Positions 22,160 to 33,674 of a stretch of 64,000 bases of DNA are shown piece after piece. A program made the position numbers and the translations under genes. The notes under the pieces are model-generated. The model was not told where the DNA came from. It was given only the letters and a program-made list of their open reading frames with translations, and made no database searches. Each line of letters starts with the position of its first letter. Position 1 is the first letter of the stretch. Source of the DNA: Homarus americanus (lineage: Eukaryota > Arthropoda > Malacostraca > Decapoda > Nephropidae); NCBI RefSeq assembly GCF_018991925.1, contig NW_024751972.1:1-64000 (forward strand), written 5' to 3'.

Positions 22160-23552
22160 CACCCATTCACCAACCCTCACCACCACCACCAACCCCACCA
22201 CTTACTATCCCCACCACTCACCACCACCACCAACCTCACCAATCCACCACCCCACCACTACCACCACCACCACTGACCACCACCACCTTACCCTCACCAT
22301 CACCACCACCAACAACCCCTCACCACTCACCACCAACCACCACCACCACCAACTCACACCACACCACCACCACCCCCACCACCACCCCCCACCACCACCC
22401 TCACCACTCACCACCACCACCACCTCACCACTACCACCACCACCAACCTCCTCACCCACCACCCCACCACCACCACCCTCACCACCACCACCACCACCAA
22501 CTCCACCACCACCACCACCACCCACCTCACACCACCACCTACCACCCACCACCACCACCACCACCACCCCACACCACCCCACCCCCCACCACCACCAACC
22601 CCCACACCACACCACACCACCACCCCACCCCACCACCACCCCCACCACCACCCCTCACCACCACAACCACCACCAACCACCACCCCACCACCAACCCCAA
22701 CCCAACCCCAACCAACCACCAACCCAACCACCAACCCAACCACCACCACCACTCACCACCAACTCTCACCACCACCACCTCACCACCACCACCTCACCAC
22801 CACCACCTCACCACCACCACCCTCACCACCACCTCACACCACCACCACCACACCCCCACCCCACCACCACACCCCTCACCACCACCCCCACCACCACACC
22901 ACCACCCACCACCACCAACCCCACCACCACCTCACCACCACCACCACCCACCCCCACACCACCACCACCACCACCACCCCCCACCACCACCACCCCGACC
23001 ACCGCAACCTCACCCCACCACCACACCCCCACCACCACACCACCACCATCTCACCACCACCACACCCATCACCACCACCCCACCACCACCACCACCCCCA
23101 CCACCACCACCTCACCACCACCACACCCCACCACCACCTCAACTCCCTCACCACCACCACCACCACCCTCACCACCCACCACCTCACCTCCACCAACTCA
23201 CCACCACCACCCCTCACCACCACCACCACCACCACCCTCACCACCACCTCCCCACCACCACACCACCCTCACCACCACCACACCTCACCACCACCACCTC
23301 ACCACCACCACCCTCACCACCACCACCACCACCCCTCACCACCACCACCACCACCCCTCACCACACCACCACCACCACTCTCACCACCACCAACCCTCAC
23401 CACCACACCTCACCTCACCACCACCAACCCTCACCACCTCCACCCCACCCCTCACCACCACCACCTCACCACCACCACCTCACCACCACCACCTCACCAC
23501 CACCACCCTCACCACCACCACCCCTCACCACCACCACCCCTCACCACCACCA
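22160..23552. repeat. 1.4-kb (CCA)n-rich array, almost G-free
   Basis: CACCACCACC punctuated by CTCAC and CCCC. The right end settles into a regular CTCACCACCACCAC ~15-bp period (from about 23440). The plus strand has only a handful of G over 1.4 kb, so the minus strand is G/T-only with GGTGGTGG runs. Confidence 0.95.
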
Positions 23553-23736
23553 AACTAATTTGAATTTATTTTTGTGGATTTTGTTAATCTACATTTTTCT
23601 GTCTACATTATTACACTTTTATTTTTTTGTATTTCATTAACTGAATTTATGTTGGTATTTTGCATCAATGAGATTTTTATTATGGTTTTACAAATGGAAT
23701 TTTATTGAGTTTTTATTATTAATTTTTCCTGTTGGC

Positions 23737-23955
23737 TCCTCCTTCCTCCTCCTCCTTCCTCCCTCCTTCCTCGCTCCTTCCATCCATTCTCCTTTCCTGT
23801 CCTTCCATCCTTTTCCCTCCCAACACTTTTAATAATTCTGAGAAGAGGGAGGAGGAGGAGGAGGAGGAGGAGAAAGGGAAAGAGGAGAGGGAGGAGGGGA
23901 GGGTTTAGAGAAGAGGGTAGATTGTGGTGAGAGAGGAGAGGGAGGAGAGGAGGGG
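23737..23955. repeat. Pyrimidine tract followed by purine tract
   Basis: CTCCTTCC-rich 23737-23825, a short gap, then GGAGGAGGA-rich 23843-23955. The two are roughly inverted complements and could pair as a large imperfect hairpin. Confidence 0.8.
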
Positions 23956-24029
23956 ATTGATATATAAATTAGTATTAGGTGTGTGTGTGTGGTTATAATT
24001 CATAATCTCTCTTCTTCCTCCATTCTCAG

Positions 24030-24175
24030 CTCGCTGAAGATTAATTTTCGCGCAGTGGATGAAAAAATCGCCAAACTTGGGCCCATTGGCTTAACATCCT
24101 TTTGCAGAAACTCGCAAACTTTATTGGCAACATTTATAGCTGAATATTCTGATCTCACTGCTAATGGTGGAGGTT
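24030..24175 (+). other. Candidate terminal exon or conserved island
   Basis: TCTCTTCTTCCTCCATTCTCAG is a strong-looking pyrimidine tract plus acceptor ending at 24029. The open frame that follows runs 48 codons to a TAA at about 24173 (starts SLKINFRAVDEKIAKLGPIG). Composition is protein-like and non-repetitive. No protein family recognised. It could equally be a conserved non-coding element or chance. Confidence 0.3.
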
Positions 24176-24572
24176 AAGTTGGGGTTTTGAGAGAATTACC
24201 GCGAGCCGACTTACAATCAGTCCCACTCTGTAAGACGAAGAATTACTGATAAAAATACTAATCGATGGTGTATGTTGGATTAGAGTCTTGTTTAAGTCGG
24301 GGTTATTCTTCCTTGCATCTAAATAGTTATTAGATTTCGTATTGGTTAAAGTAATACGGAGTGTTAAGTGTTAATTCATTACTAATTATTTTCAGCTTTT
24401 ATTCATTAGGATTAGAATGACGTTGCTGATGTTATACTTGAATCATTATTATTATTATTAATACTATCATTATACTTATGACTTTGTAGATGATTAGAAC
24501 TGGTCTGATTGGATCACTTAGAAACATTTCCATTTTGTGTTGCTTACTTGATTTTCACTACTTGTATTACAA
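24176..24572. other. AT-rich unique spacer
   Basis: Nothing gene-like. Contains a short ATT run near 24447. Confidence 0.4.
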
Positions 24573-26690
24573 TTGTTTTACTTTACACTAAGTTATGTTG
24601 CTTTTGTATGTTATGTTACACTATGTTCTAATTTGCGTTATGTTGTATTATGTTATGTTATACTTTGTTACACTGTTATGTTGCATTGTTATGCAACACT
24701 CAATATGTTGTATTATGTTATGTTATACTATATTACACTGTTATGTTGCACTATGTTATGTTACACTTTCATTACACTTTGCGTTATGTTATATGTTATG
24801 TTACACTACATTACACTGCGTTATGTTGTATTATGTTATAACATCACACTGTGTATGTTGCATATGTTATGTTACTGCTACTACATGTCGTGTTATGTTG
24901 CATTATGTTATGTAACATACTATTTTTTACACTGTTTGTTACTACATACACTGCGTTATGTTGTATTATGTTACACTATATTACGCTGTTATGTTGCACT
25001 ATTTGTTATGTTACAACACTGCGTCATGTTGCACTATATGTTATGTTGCACATGTTATTAATTACATTACACGCGTTATACATATGTTATGTTACACTGC
25101 ACTATGTTATGTTACACCACATTACGCTGCGTTATGTTGCACTATGTTATGTTACACTCACATTACACTGCGTTATGTTGCACTTATGTTATGTTGTATA
25201 TGTTACATATTTACACTTTCAGTACTATAAATTACATTACATTATGTTATGTTGTATATGTTATGTTACATTACATTACGTTGTGTCATGTTGAATATGT
25301 TATGTTACACTACATTACGTCATGTTTGCACTATGTTATGTTACATAATTACTTGCTGCTGTTGTTGTTGCAATTATGTTATGTTACACTACATTACGCT
25401 GCGTTATGTTGCACTATGTTATGTTACACTACATTACACTGCACTTATGTTATGTTACACTACATTACGTCATATGTTGCACTATGTTATGTTACACTAC
25501 ATATACTGTTATGTTGCACTATGTTATGTTACACTACATTACGCTGCACTATGTTATGTTACACTACATTACACTGCGGTATGTTGCACTATGTTATGTT
25601 ACACTACATTACGCTGTGCACTATGTTATGTTACACTACATTACACTGCTGTTATGTTGCACTATGTTATGTTACACTACATTACGCTGCGTCATGTTGC
25701 ACTATGTTATGTTACACTACACACACTTGTGTTATGTTATGTTATATGTTGATATATTACACCTACATTACACTGCATATATGTTACACACATTACGCTG
25801 CGTCATGTTGCATTATGTTATGTTACACTACATTACACTGCACTTATGTTATGTTACACACATACCTGCGTTATGTTGCACTATGTTATGTTACACTACA
25901 TACACTGCGTTATGTTACATTATGTTATGTTACACTACATACCTGTTACACTATGTTATGTTACACTACCACATTATGCACTATGTTATGTTACACTACA
26001 TTACACTGCGTTATGTTGCACTATGTTATGTTACACTACATTACGCTGCACATGTTATGTTACACTACACACACTGTTTTGCTTATGTTACACACATTAC
26101 ACTGCACTATGTTATGTTACACTACACACACTGCGTCATGTTGACTATGTTATGTTACACTACATTACGCTGCGTTATGTTATTATGTTATTACATCTAC
26201 GCTGCGTTATGCTGCATTATGTTATACTTACATTACATTGCATATGTACTATGTTATATATTACGCTGCACTATGTTATGTTACACTACATTACACTGCG
26301 TTATGCTACATTATGTTATGTTACACTACATTACACTGCGTTATGCTACATTATGTTATGTTACACTACATTACGCTGCGTTATGTTGCACTATGTTATG
26401 TTACACTACATTACGCTGCGTCATGTTGCACTATGCTATGTTACACTACATTACGCTGCGTCATGTTGCACTATGCTATGTTACACTACATTACACTGCG
26501 TTATGTTGCACTATGCTATGTTACACTACATTACGCTGCGTCATGTTGCACTATGCTATGTTACACTACATTACGCTGCGTCATGTTGCACTATGTTATG
26601 TTACACTACATTACACTGCGTTATGTTGCACTATGTTACGTTACACTACATTACACTGCGTTATGCTACATTATGTTACACTGCATCACT
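24573..26690 (+). repeat. 2.1-kb array of a 40-bp minisatellite
   Basis: Unit: TTATGTTACACTACATTACG + CTGCGTTATGTTGCACTATG. The right 420 bp (26270-26690) is highly regular; the left is increasingly degenerate. The unit contains no stop trinucleotide in any forward phase, so a 476-codon frame (25376-26806) cycles through all three phases of the unit. The minus strand is full of stops, as expected for non-coding sequence. Confidence 0.96.
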
Positions 26691-26709
26691 GTACTGGCTT
26701 GTATTTCAG

Positions 26710-26751
26710 TAGTCTACATCAGCCTGGAGGCCGACTCGATGTATTAACCTC
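26710..26751 (+). other. Possible small exon at the end of the 40-bp array
   Basis: GGCTTGTATTTCAG is a good acceptor-like motif ending at 26709. CCTCG|GTAAATC follows 26751. One frame reads SLHQPGGRLDVLT, another VYISLEADSMY then stop. The flanking unique sequence is short, so the case is weak. Confidence 0.2.
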
Positions 26752-26814
26752 GGTAAATCTTCCCTTGATGTCGTCCTCGAGCATTACTTTGGTCCAGCTG
26801 TTGTAGCCGAGAAT

Positions 26815-27100
26815 TACAGCCCCAACAGCTGATCTTAACAGCTGGGTGGTGTTAATAACATTTGATCTTCGCAAACAACTGATCTTAACAACAGCTGATC
26901 GTAACAACAGCCGAACCTAACAATAGCTGATCTTAACAACAGCTGATCATAACAACAGCTGATTTTAACAACAGCTGATCTAAATAGCAGCTGATCTTAA
27001 CAAAAGTAGATCTTCGCAATAGTTGATCTTTGCAACAGCTGATGTCCACACCAACTAATGTTCTTATTTATACAGCTGATCGTAATAACAGCTGACTTTG
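26815..27100 (+). repeat. ~16-bp minisatellite (AACAACAGCTGATCTT)
   Basis: About 15 units, most carrying the palindromic E-box CAGCTG followed by ATCTTAAC. Loose and decaying at both ends. Confidence 0.9.
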
Positions 27101-27149
27101 TTTGTATTCTCATGTTTTAGTTCCCCTAGCGGCCAAACCGCCAACTAAA

Positions 27150-28052
27150 TACCATGAACGATATCCTTCTACCATGAACGATATCCTTCTACCATGAACG
27201 ATATCCTTCTACCATGAACGATATCCTTCTACCATGAACGATATCCTTCTACCATGAACGATATCCCACCATGAACGATATCCTTCTACCATGAACGATA
27301 TCCTTCTACCATGAAACTATATCCTTCTACCATGAACGATATATCCTTCTACCATGAACGATATCCTCGCCCATGAACGATATCCTTCTACCATGAACGA
27401 TATCCTTCTACCATGAACGATATCCTTCTACCATGAACAATATCCTTCTACCATGAACGATATCCTTCTACCATGAACGATATCCTTCTACCATAAACGA
27501 TATCCTACCATGAACGATATCCTTCTACCACGAACGATATCCTTCTACCATGAACGATATCCTTCTACCATGAACGATATACTACTACTACCATGAACGA
27601 TATCCTTTCATTCGATGAACGATATCCTTCACCATGAACGATATCCTTCTACCGCGAACGATATCCTTCTACCACGAACGATAACCTTCGTACCATGAAC
27701 GATATCCTTCTACCACGAACGATATCCTTACTCACGAAACGATATCCTCTTCACCATGAACGATATCCTTCACCATGAACGATATCCTTCTTACCATGAA
27801 CGATATCTCACTCACGAACGATATCCTTCTACCATGAACGATATCCTGCTACCATGAACGATATCTCTACTCATGAACGATATCCTACCATGAACGATAT
27901 CCTTCGCACCACGAACGATATCCTACCACGAACGATATCCTTCTACCATGAACGATATCCTTCTACCACGAACGATATCCTTCTACCATGAACGATATCC
28001 TTCTACCATGAACGATATCCTTCTACCACGAACGATATCCTTCTACCATGAA
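27150..28052 (+). repeat. 20-bp minisatellite (ACCATGAACGATATCCTTCT)
   Basis: About 45 units. The first six are perfect; later ones carry deletions in the CTTCT part and CATG-to-CACG changes. Each has a GATATC palindrome. No spacers separate the units, which excludes a CRISPR array. Confidence 0.97.
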
Positions 28053-28370
28053 CGAAGATAAACGGAAACCACCAGATATAAGACAAACCAAACCCAAACG
28101 TGATGATGATCTAGAAAAAAAACAACAATATATTTCCCGCCCTTAAGCGTGAGCCTGGCGGGAAAAGTTAATAATAGCGGTAATGGCTTGAAGTAATTCG
28201 TTCCTAACCAACAATTTAGTTCAATGGTCCACTAAATCGTTTACTTAATTACTTAAACTCACTGATACGGTCACAAAAATACTGTCACATGTACGTACAC
28301 CTGTTATTGATGACTACTGCAAAAGATATAGTACTGTACACTTAGGCAACACATTTGTACAGTACTCTTC
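28053..28370. other. Unique spacer
   Basis: AT-rich unique DNA with no recognised feature. Confidence 0.4.
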
Positions 28371-28371
28371 G

Positions 28372-28467
<96 letters not shown>

Positions 28468-28474
28468 TTATTAT
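28371..28474. repeat. (ATT)n microsatellite
   Basis: About 34 units, one AGT interruption. Flanks lack the LINE-tail hairpin. Confidence 0.97.
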
Positions 28475-28560
28475 ACGAGACGTTACTGTTATAAAATTAA
28501 AAATAAATATTCAAATAACTAAGAACTCAAAAACTGATAAAAACTTTGGTGAGGAATTAC

Positions 28561-28632
28561 TACAAGTGGTGGAGTGGTTAAGACCTTCGACGCGTCTTGG
28601 TAGTTCCATGGTTCGATCCTCCATTACTTGTA
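28561..28632 (+). ncRNA. tRNA-like sequence with 14-bp terminal inverted repeat
   Basis: TGGTGGAGTGG (28567-28580 region) fits the pol III A box and GGTTCGATCC (28610-28619) fits the B box. The first 14 and last 14 bases pair perfectly if two G-U pairs are allowed, giving an acceptor-stem-like helix. An AAGAC/GTCTT stem lies inside. A normal T stem is missing, so this is a tRNA-derived SINE or degenerate tRNA and not a functional tRNA call. Confidence 0.4.
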
Positions 28633-29165
28633 TCAGTATTTGTGTAGCCATTTGTTGTTGTTATTATTTTATTTGTTTTTGTTTGGTGTTTTAGTTTATT
28701 TGTTGTCACTTGTGTTCGTTGGTGTTTCTTGTTTCTGAATTTAATAACATCTTTTAAAACATTCTATTAACAATTACTATCCTTAACTTCACGGGGTAAA
28801 CATTCTATTTCCAGTTACATGTTTAATACAATACCCGTGAAAATAGTATAATAAAGTTGGGAAATACAGAAAATTATAAAAAAACTGGGAAATACAGAAA
28901 ATACAAAAGTGTGTAAAAATTAAAAACCTGGAAATACAGAAAAAAAATCAATAAAAATATTTGAAATTACAGTAAAAAAAAGGATGATAATTAATACGTC
29001 TGTCAGGGTATATAGACTGTAACCCTGTAACGTGAAATACTGTAATAATTTTAGTGACATTGTAATATGACTTTCCGGATATAACAGAGTAATATAGTTT
29101 GTTTCATGTTAGTGTAATATAAGAGTAACTAAAGGGGAGATATTGAGTTAGTGTTTAAGTTTTGA
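28633..29165. other. AT-rich spacer with a short GGAAATACAGAAAA repeat
   Basis: Three copies of GGGAAATACAGAAAA-like sequence at about 28858-28945. Otherwise unique, no gene seen. Confidence 0.5.
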
Positions 29166-29169
29166 GGTA

Positions 29170-29885
29170 TTAAGCTGTTTCGCCCCTTGCCAGTTCGCCC
29201 CTTGTCAGTTCGCCCCTTGCCAGTTCGCCCCTTGTCAGTTCGCCCCAAACCCTGTTCGTTCCCTCCAAGTTCGCCCAATAGCCACTTCGCCCCATAACCC
29301 GTTCGCCACTTACTAGTTCGCCCCCCCCCCCCGTGCCAGTTCACGCTATATCCTGTTCGCCTCCTGCTAGTTCACTCCCTGCCAGTGCCTCATAGCCAGT
29401 TCGCCCTATAGCCTATTCGTCACTTGCTAGTTCGGCACTTAATAGTTCGCCCCATGACCTGCTCGCCACTTACTAGGTCGTCCCATAGCCTGTTCGCCTA
29501 ATGCTAGTTCGCCCCCTGCCAGTTCGCCCTATAGCCAGTTCGCCCCATAGCCAATTTGGCCCTTTGCCTGTTCGCCCTCGTCCAGTTCGCCCCATAGCCC
29601 GTTTTCCATTTACTAGTTCGCCACTTACTAAGTTCGCCCTATAGCCTTTTCGCCACCTGCTAGTTCGCCCTATAGCCTTTTCGCCCCCTGCTAGTTCGCC
29701 CCATTGCCAGTTAGCCCCATTGCCTGTTCGCCACTTATTAGTGCGTCCCATAGCCTGTTCGCCACTTGCTAGTTCACCATAACCCGTTCGCCTCTTGCTA
29801 GTTCGCCCTTACCAGTTCGCCCCATAGCCTATTCGCCACTTGCTGAATTCGCTCTGTGATTCACCCCCCGCTAGTTCGTCCCCTG
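29170..29885 (+). repeat. 13- to 15-bp minisatellite (AGTTCGCCCCTTGCC)
   Basis: About 50 units of (A/T)GTTCGCC plus CCTTGCC, CACTTGCT, CCATAGCC variants. Two variants often alternate to make a ~30-bp higher unit. On the minus strand it reads GRTGKGRT-type peptides, an artefact. Confidence 0.93.
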
Positions 29886-29945
29886 CCAGTGTCCCAGGTT
29901 AGGGTTAGGAGGTGAGTGATGTAACGTTGTATCTCATCGAGATTA

Positions 29946-30136
29946 CCACACACACACACACACACACACACATGCAGTCCATCACATACATAGATAGATG
30001 AGGCAGCGGTCGTGGGTTCAGGACGAGGAGAGAGGTGGCGGTGATCCCCAGGTACTCTCTCTCTCCAGCCGTTAGTCCCAGCATTAAGCGCCATTTATGT
30101 GTGTATTATGCATGGACACAGTCGTTACAGAGATGG

Positions 30137-30195
<59 letters not shown>
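29946..30195. repeat. (AC)n and (GT)n microsatellites flanking a unique island
   Basis: AC run 29946-29972, unique 29973-30136, GT run 30137-30195. The runs are inverted relative to each other, so they could pair across ~165 bp. Confidence 0.9.
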
Positions 30196-30196
<1 letters not shown>

Positions 30197-30245
30197 GGGC
30201 ACCAGAAGAAAGATAATATTTTCTTTCTTGGTCAAGTGAAGGGAA

Positions 30246-30316
30246 TCCTAACCTGAACCTAACCTAACCTAACAACCTAACCTAACCTAACCTAACCTAA
30301 CCTAATCCTAATCCTA
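30246..30316 (-). repeat. Interstitial CCTAA telomere-like block
   Basis: About 12 CCTAA units with CCTGAA and CCTAATC variants. A further three units lie at 30728-30746. Confidence 0.92.
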
Positions 30317-31360
30317 ACCAACGAAGACAACAGAGAAATGAACACAAGAGGAGAGAGGAGAGCAGTTTAATGTTCCTGGACACAGCCAGTACACACCCAC
30401 CAGTTGTAGAAGAATGTTATCACCAGTAGCAGCCAGGTGTATGGGTGACCTGGCTCTCCCAAACGTGTATATTAAACCCACTCTTTTACTGTTAATAATG
30501 TCTGTTTTGTTATCATTCACTCACCCGACGAAGAAAAAACATTAAGTTTGCCAGGTGTCCAGTACAGGTGTATATATATATATGAGTGAGAAGAGCCAGG
30601 TATAAGCAGGTCAAGTGGTGCGTGTCCAACACATATATACCCAGGCAGCCTCGACCAGGTGTACCATCATCTCATCTCGGCAGAAGCGGGGGAAATTAAT
30701 CACACCGGTGCCATGTTTATTGGAGTGGCCTAACCTAACCTAACCTTCCCTCACCATCTTGTACTCACACAGATAAAGAATTTTTTTATGGAATCTTTAC
30801 CCACATGTTATGTTTTATCTCACAGTATGGAGGTAAGTAGAACGTTAACCCAAGGAAACGTTAATAGCGAACATAACGAGGCGTCGCGATCTGGTCTTGT
30901 TTACAGTCGGGTCAGAGACTACGGGGTTAAATAATTTCGTGTGAGTAGACGTAGTGAAACTAACCTAACTTAAATTACCGTAGGTTATATTTTCAGGAGC
31001 TTATTCTCTATAGATTAAGTTTAAATAAGATTAGTTAGAATTAATTTACGATTCGGTATATCTAGGTTAGGTTTGGTTGGTTTGTTTCGTCTCTTGTTTG
31101 AAATGATTTAATCCCGTTGTCTCTGACCTGGTCATACAAACTCAGAACTGTTGTCGTTTCTGTGGAGATTCAAGACTTGATTATCGATATCTCATATATA
31201 CACGGATTTACGTTCCATAGTCCTGGCACTCAAACTGATATCAAATGTGGCACCCCGGTAGTGTCACCTCTCACATTTACCGCCGCATTTCACTTGTCAG
31301 ATGAATTTCAGAACGATGATACATGGACAGTATACCTGACTTTGGTGTGTGCGTGGTTCC
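30317..31360. other. Longest unique region between 28 and 33 kb
   Basis: Non-repetitive apart from three CCTAA units near 30730 and a short TA run near 30572-30583. Frames up to ~80 codons are present but none is recognisable. Confidence 0.4.
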
Positions 31361-31450
31361 TCACCCCTGACCTCTCACCCCTGACCCCCACACCCCTGAC
31401 CCCCACACCCCTGACCCATGATTCCTTGACCCCCTGACTCTCTGACCCTT
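31361..31450 (+). repeat. CCTGACCCCCACACC short tandem repeat
   Basis: About six 10- to 15-bp units. Confidence 0.85.
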
Positions 31451-31611
31451 GGCCCCTGACGACAAAAGAGCTTTACACTTGACATCGATGACACACACAC
31501 ACAGGCACAACGACCTTTCACAGACTCACTTGGGGAATGAGCGAGAATAACAGAAGCCTTTGGAATATACTCGGTGGTGTGTGTATCTGTCGCAGGGTGA
31601 GGTGTGGCAGG

Positions 31612-31612
<1 letters not shown>

Positions 31613-31694
<82 letters not shown>
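31613..31694. repeat. (AC)n microsatellite
   Basis: About 40 perfect units. Confidence 0.98.
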
Positions 31695-31697
<3 letters not shown>

Positions 31698-31833
31698 AAC
31701 AACTGAGGTAATGAGCGTTATAATGGAGTTTGGACTCAATGAATAGAGATCACCTGAGTAGCGTTGGTCAGGTGTAGGGTGTTGAGGATGAGGTGGACGG
31801 GCAACAGGAGGAGGAGGAGGAACTAGTAGCTTG

Positions 31834-31960
31834 TTAGGTTAGGACAGGTCAGATCAGGGTTGGTTAGGTTAGGTTAGGACAGGTCAGATCAGGGTTGGTT
31901 AGGTTAGGTTAGGACAGGTCAGATCAGGGTTGGTTAGGTTAGATTAGGTTACGGATATGT
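31834..31960 (+). repeat. TTAGG-containing ~41-bp tandem repeat
   Basis: Three units of TTAGGTTAGGACAGGTCAG followed by ATCAGGGTTGG: a telomere-like motif incorporated into a longer minisatellite unit. Confidence 0.88.
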
Positions 31961-32025
31961 GGTGCCCTTCTGTAATTTTTTTTTCTGTGGAATGGACAAT
32001 GACTTATCTGTTCTACTTGTAAATA

Positions 32026-32178
32026 TTATACCTGTAAAAGTTCTACCTGTAAATGCTGTACCTGTAAATGCTGTACCTGTAAATGCTTCTACTGTAAATG
32101 CTCTACCTGTAAATGCTCTACCTGTAAATGCTCTACCTAAAATGCTCTACCTGTAAATGCTCTACCTGTAAATGTTGT
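32026..32178 (+). repeat. 15-bp minisatellite (CCTGTAAATGCTCTA)
   Basis: Ten units, period five codons, reading PVNAL. One unit has lost 1 base at about 32139. Confidence 0.95.
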
Positions 32179-32500
32179 ACAGATCACCAGGAGGCCTCTA
32201 TGAAGAGTTTAAGTTAGATATGACTTATGACCACTGACCACCACACTCACACAAAAACGCCACTGGAGGCAGAAAAAAGAGAGAGACAAGCGAACATATT
32301 TCTGTCTTGTCTTTCGTAAACGCCAGTCACTCTCGACGGCCTCGTGGTGGCGTGAGTGACGTGTAACCTTTCAACGCTTAAGGAAAGATTCAACGCCAAC
32401 GCTTATAATAGTTACCAGAGGATCTCATTGTGTGGGGTCAGATTGGCGACTTAAAGGGATATTTAATTGGGTGATTATGGTTCTCAGTGTTTTAGTAACC
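32179..32500. other. Unique spacer
   Basis: No recognised feature. Confidence 0.4.
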
Positions 32501-32638
<138 letters not shown>

Positions 32639-32744
32639 GAGTAGACCGAACGATAATAGGAATAGCTTGAAGGAAAAGCAACAAGAAGAGCAAAGTGGAT
32701 GAAATAAGAAAAAAAAAAGAATAAGAAGAAATTACGGCTTAGAT

Positions 32745-33535
32745 CTTCCTCTCTCACCCCTCCCCTCTCTCTCCCTCCCCTCTCTCACCCCTTCCCTCTC
32801 CTCACCCCTCCCCTCTCACTCCTCCCTCTCTCTCCTACCCCTACTCTCCTCCCCTCTCCTCTCCTCCTTCCTTTCTCCTTCTCTCCCCCCACCTCACCTC
32901 CTCCGACACTGCCAATCTCTCTCTCCTAACTCAGACGTAAGGAACCACACGCGGCTTCTTTTGATGACGAATTCACGCTTGATAAATCTTTCCCCACGGG
33001 GAGGTGAAAGAAGAGTTATTTTTTCTCCTTTATTGTTGCTTGTTATCTCTCCTTTACTCTTTCCTTCCCCATATTCTCCCAAATCTTTTTCACTTATTTT
33101 ACCCCATTATCTCGTTTCCTTCTCTTACTCTTTTATCCTTCCTCATCCTCCCCATATCCTCCCCAACTTTCTCTTCCCTCCCCACTCCTTTATCAGACCT
33201 TTTTTTCCTCTTTACTTCTCCCCATTCCCTCGTACCCCCTCTTTCCCCCACTCTTCATGGTCTATCTCATCCCCTCTTCCTCCTTCCATCTTCTCCCCCT
33301 CACCACCATCCACCTTCTTTCTCCCTTTTCTCATCCTTTCCCCAGCATCCTCCGTCCTCCTCTTCCTCCTCCCTCTCCTCTCAACACAATTTTCTTTTCC
33401 CTTTACCCACCATTCTACTGCTCCATCCCTCACCCCTTTCCTTCTTCCCCTTCTCCCCTCTCCCCCACCATCCCCTCTCCTCCTCTCCCACCTCCCCTCC
33501 TCTCTCACCCCCTTCTCACCCCCCCCCTTCTCGGC
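32745..33535. repeat. CT-rich tracts
   Basis: 32745-32900 and 33025-33535 are pyrimidine-rich; 32900-33024 is a short unique island. Ser/Pro/Phe frames are artefacts. Confidence 0.88.
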
Positions 33536-33547
33536 TGTATCGACTAG

Positions 33548-33587
33548 TGACAGCATCAAAGGGGAATATAAATTAGTGTGCCCTCAG
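33548..33587 (+). other. Candidate 40-bp exon
   Basis: A long pyrimidine tract ends near 33535, then GTATCGACTAG ends at 33547. CTCAG|GTAAGG, a near-consensus donor, follows 33587. The 40 bp reads one base plus DSIKGEYKLVCPQ. Good donor, mediocre acceptor, and no family recognised. Confidence 0.25.
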
Positions 33588-33674
33588 GTAAGGGTCGGGA
33601 GCCCACGTACACCTTCACACCTTTCTACTGATACCTTTTGTCTCTAATTAAAGGTAACCTGTTAATGATATGGT

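Noticed and set aside
25376..26806. 476-codon open frame, the longest in the window
   Set aside because: Made entirely of a 40-bp tandem unit that lacks stops in every phase; peptide is a low-complexity cycle.
27150..28052. Regular 20-bp repeats that could suggest a CRISPR array
   Set aside because: Units are directly adjacent with no spacers, and the context is eukaryotic satellite DNA.
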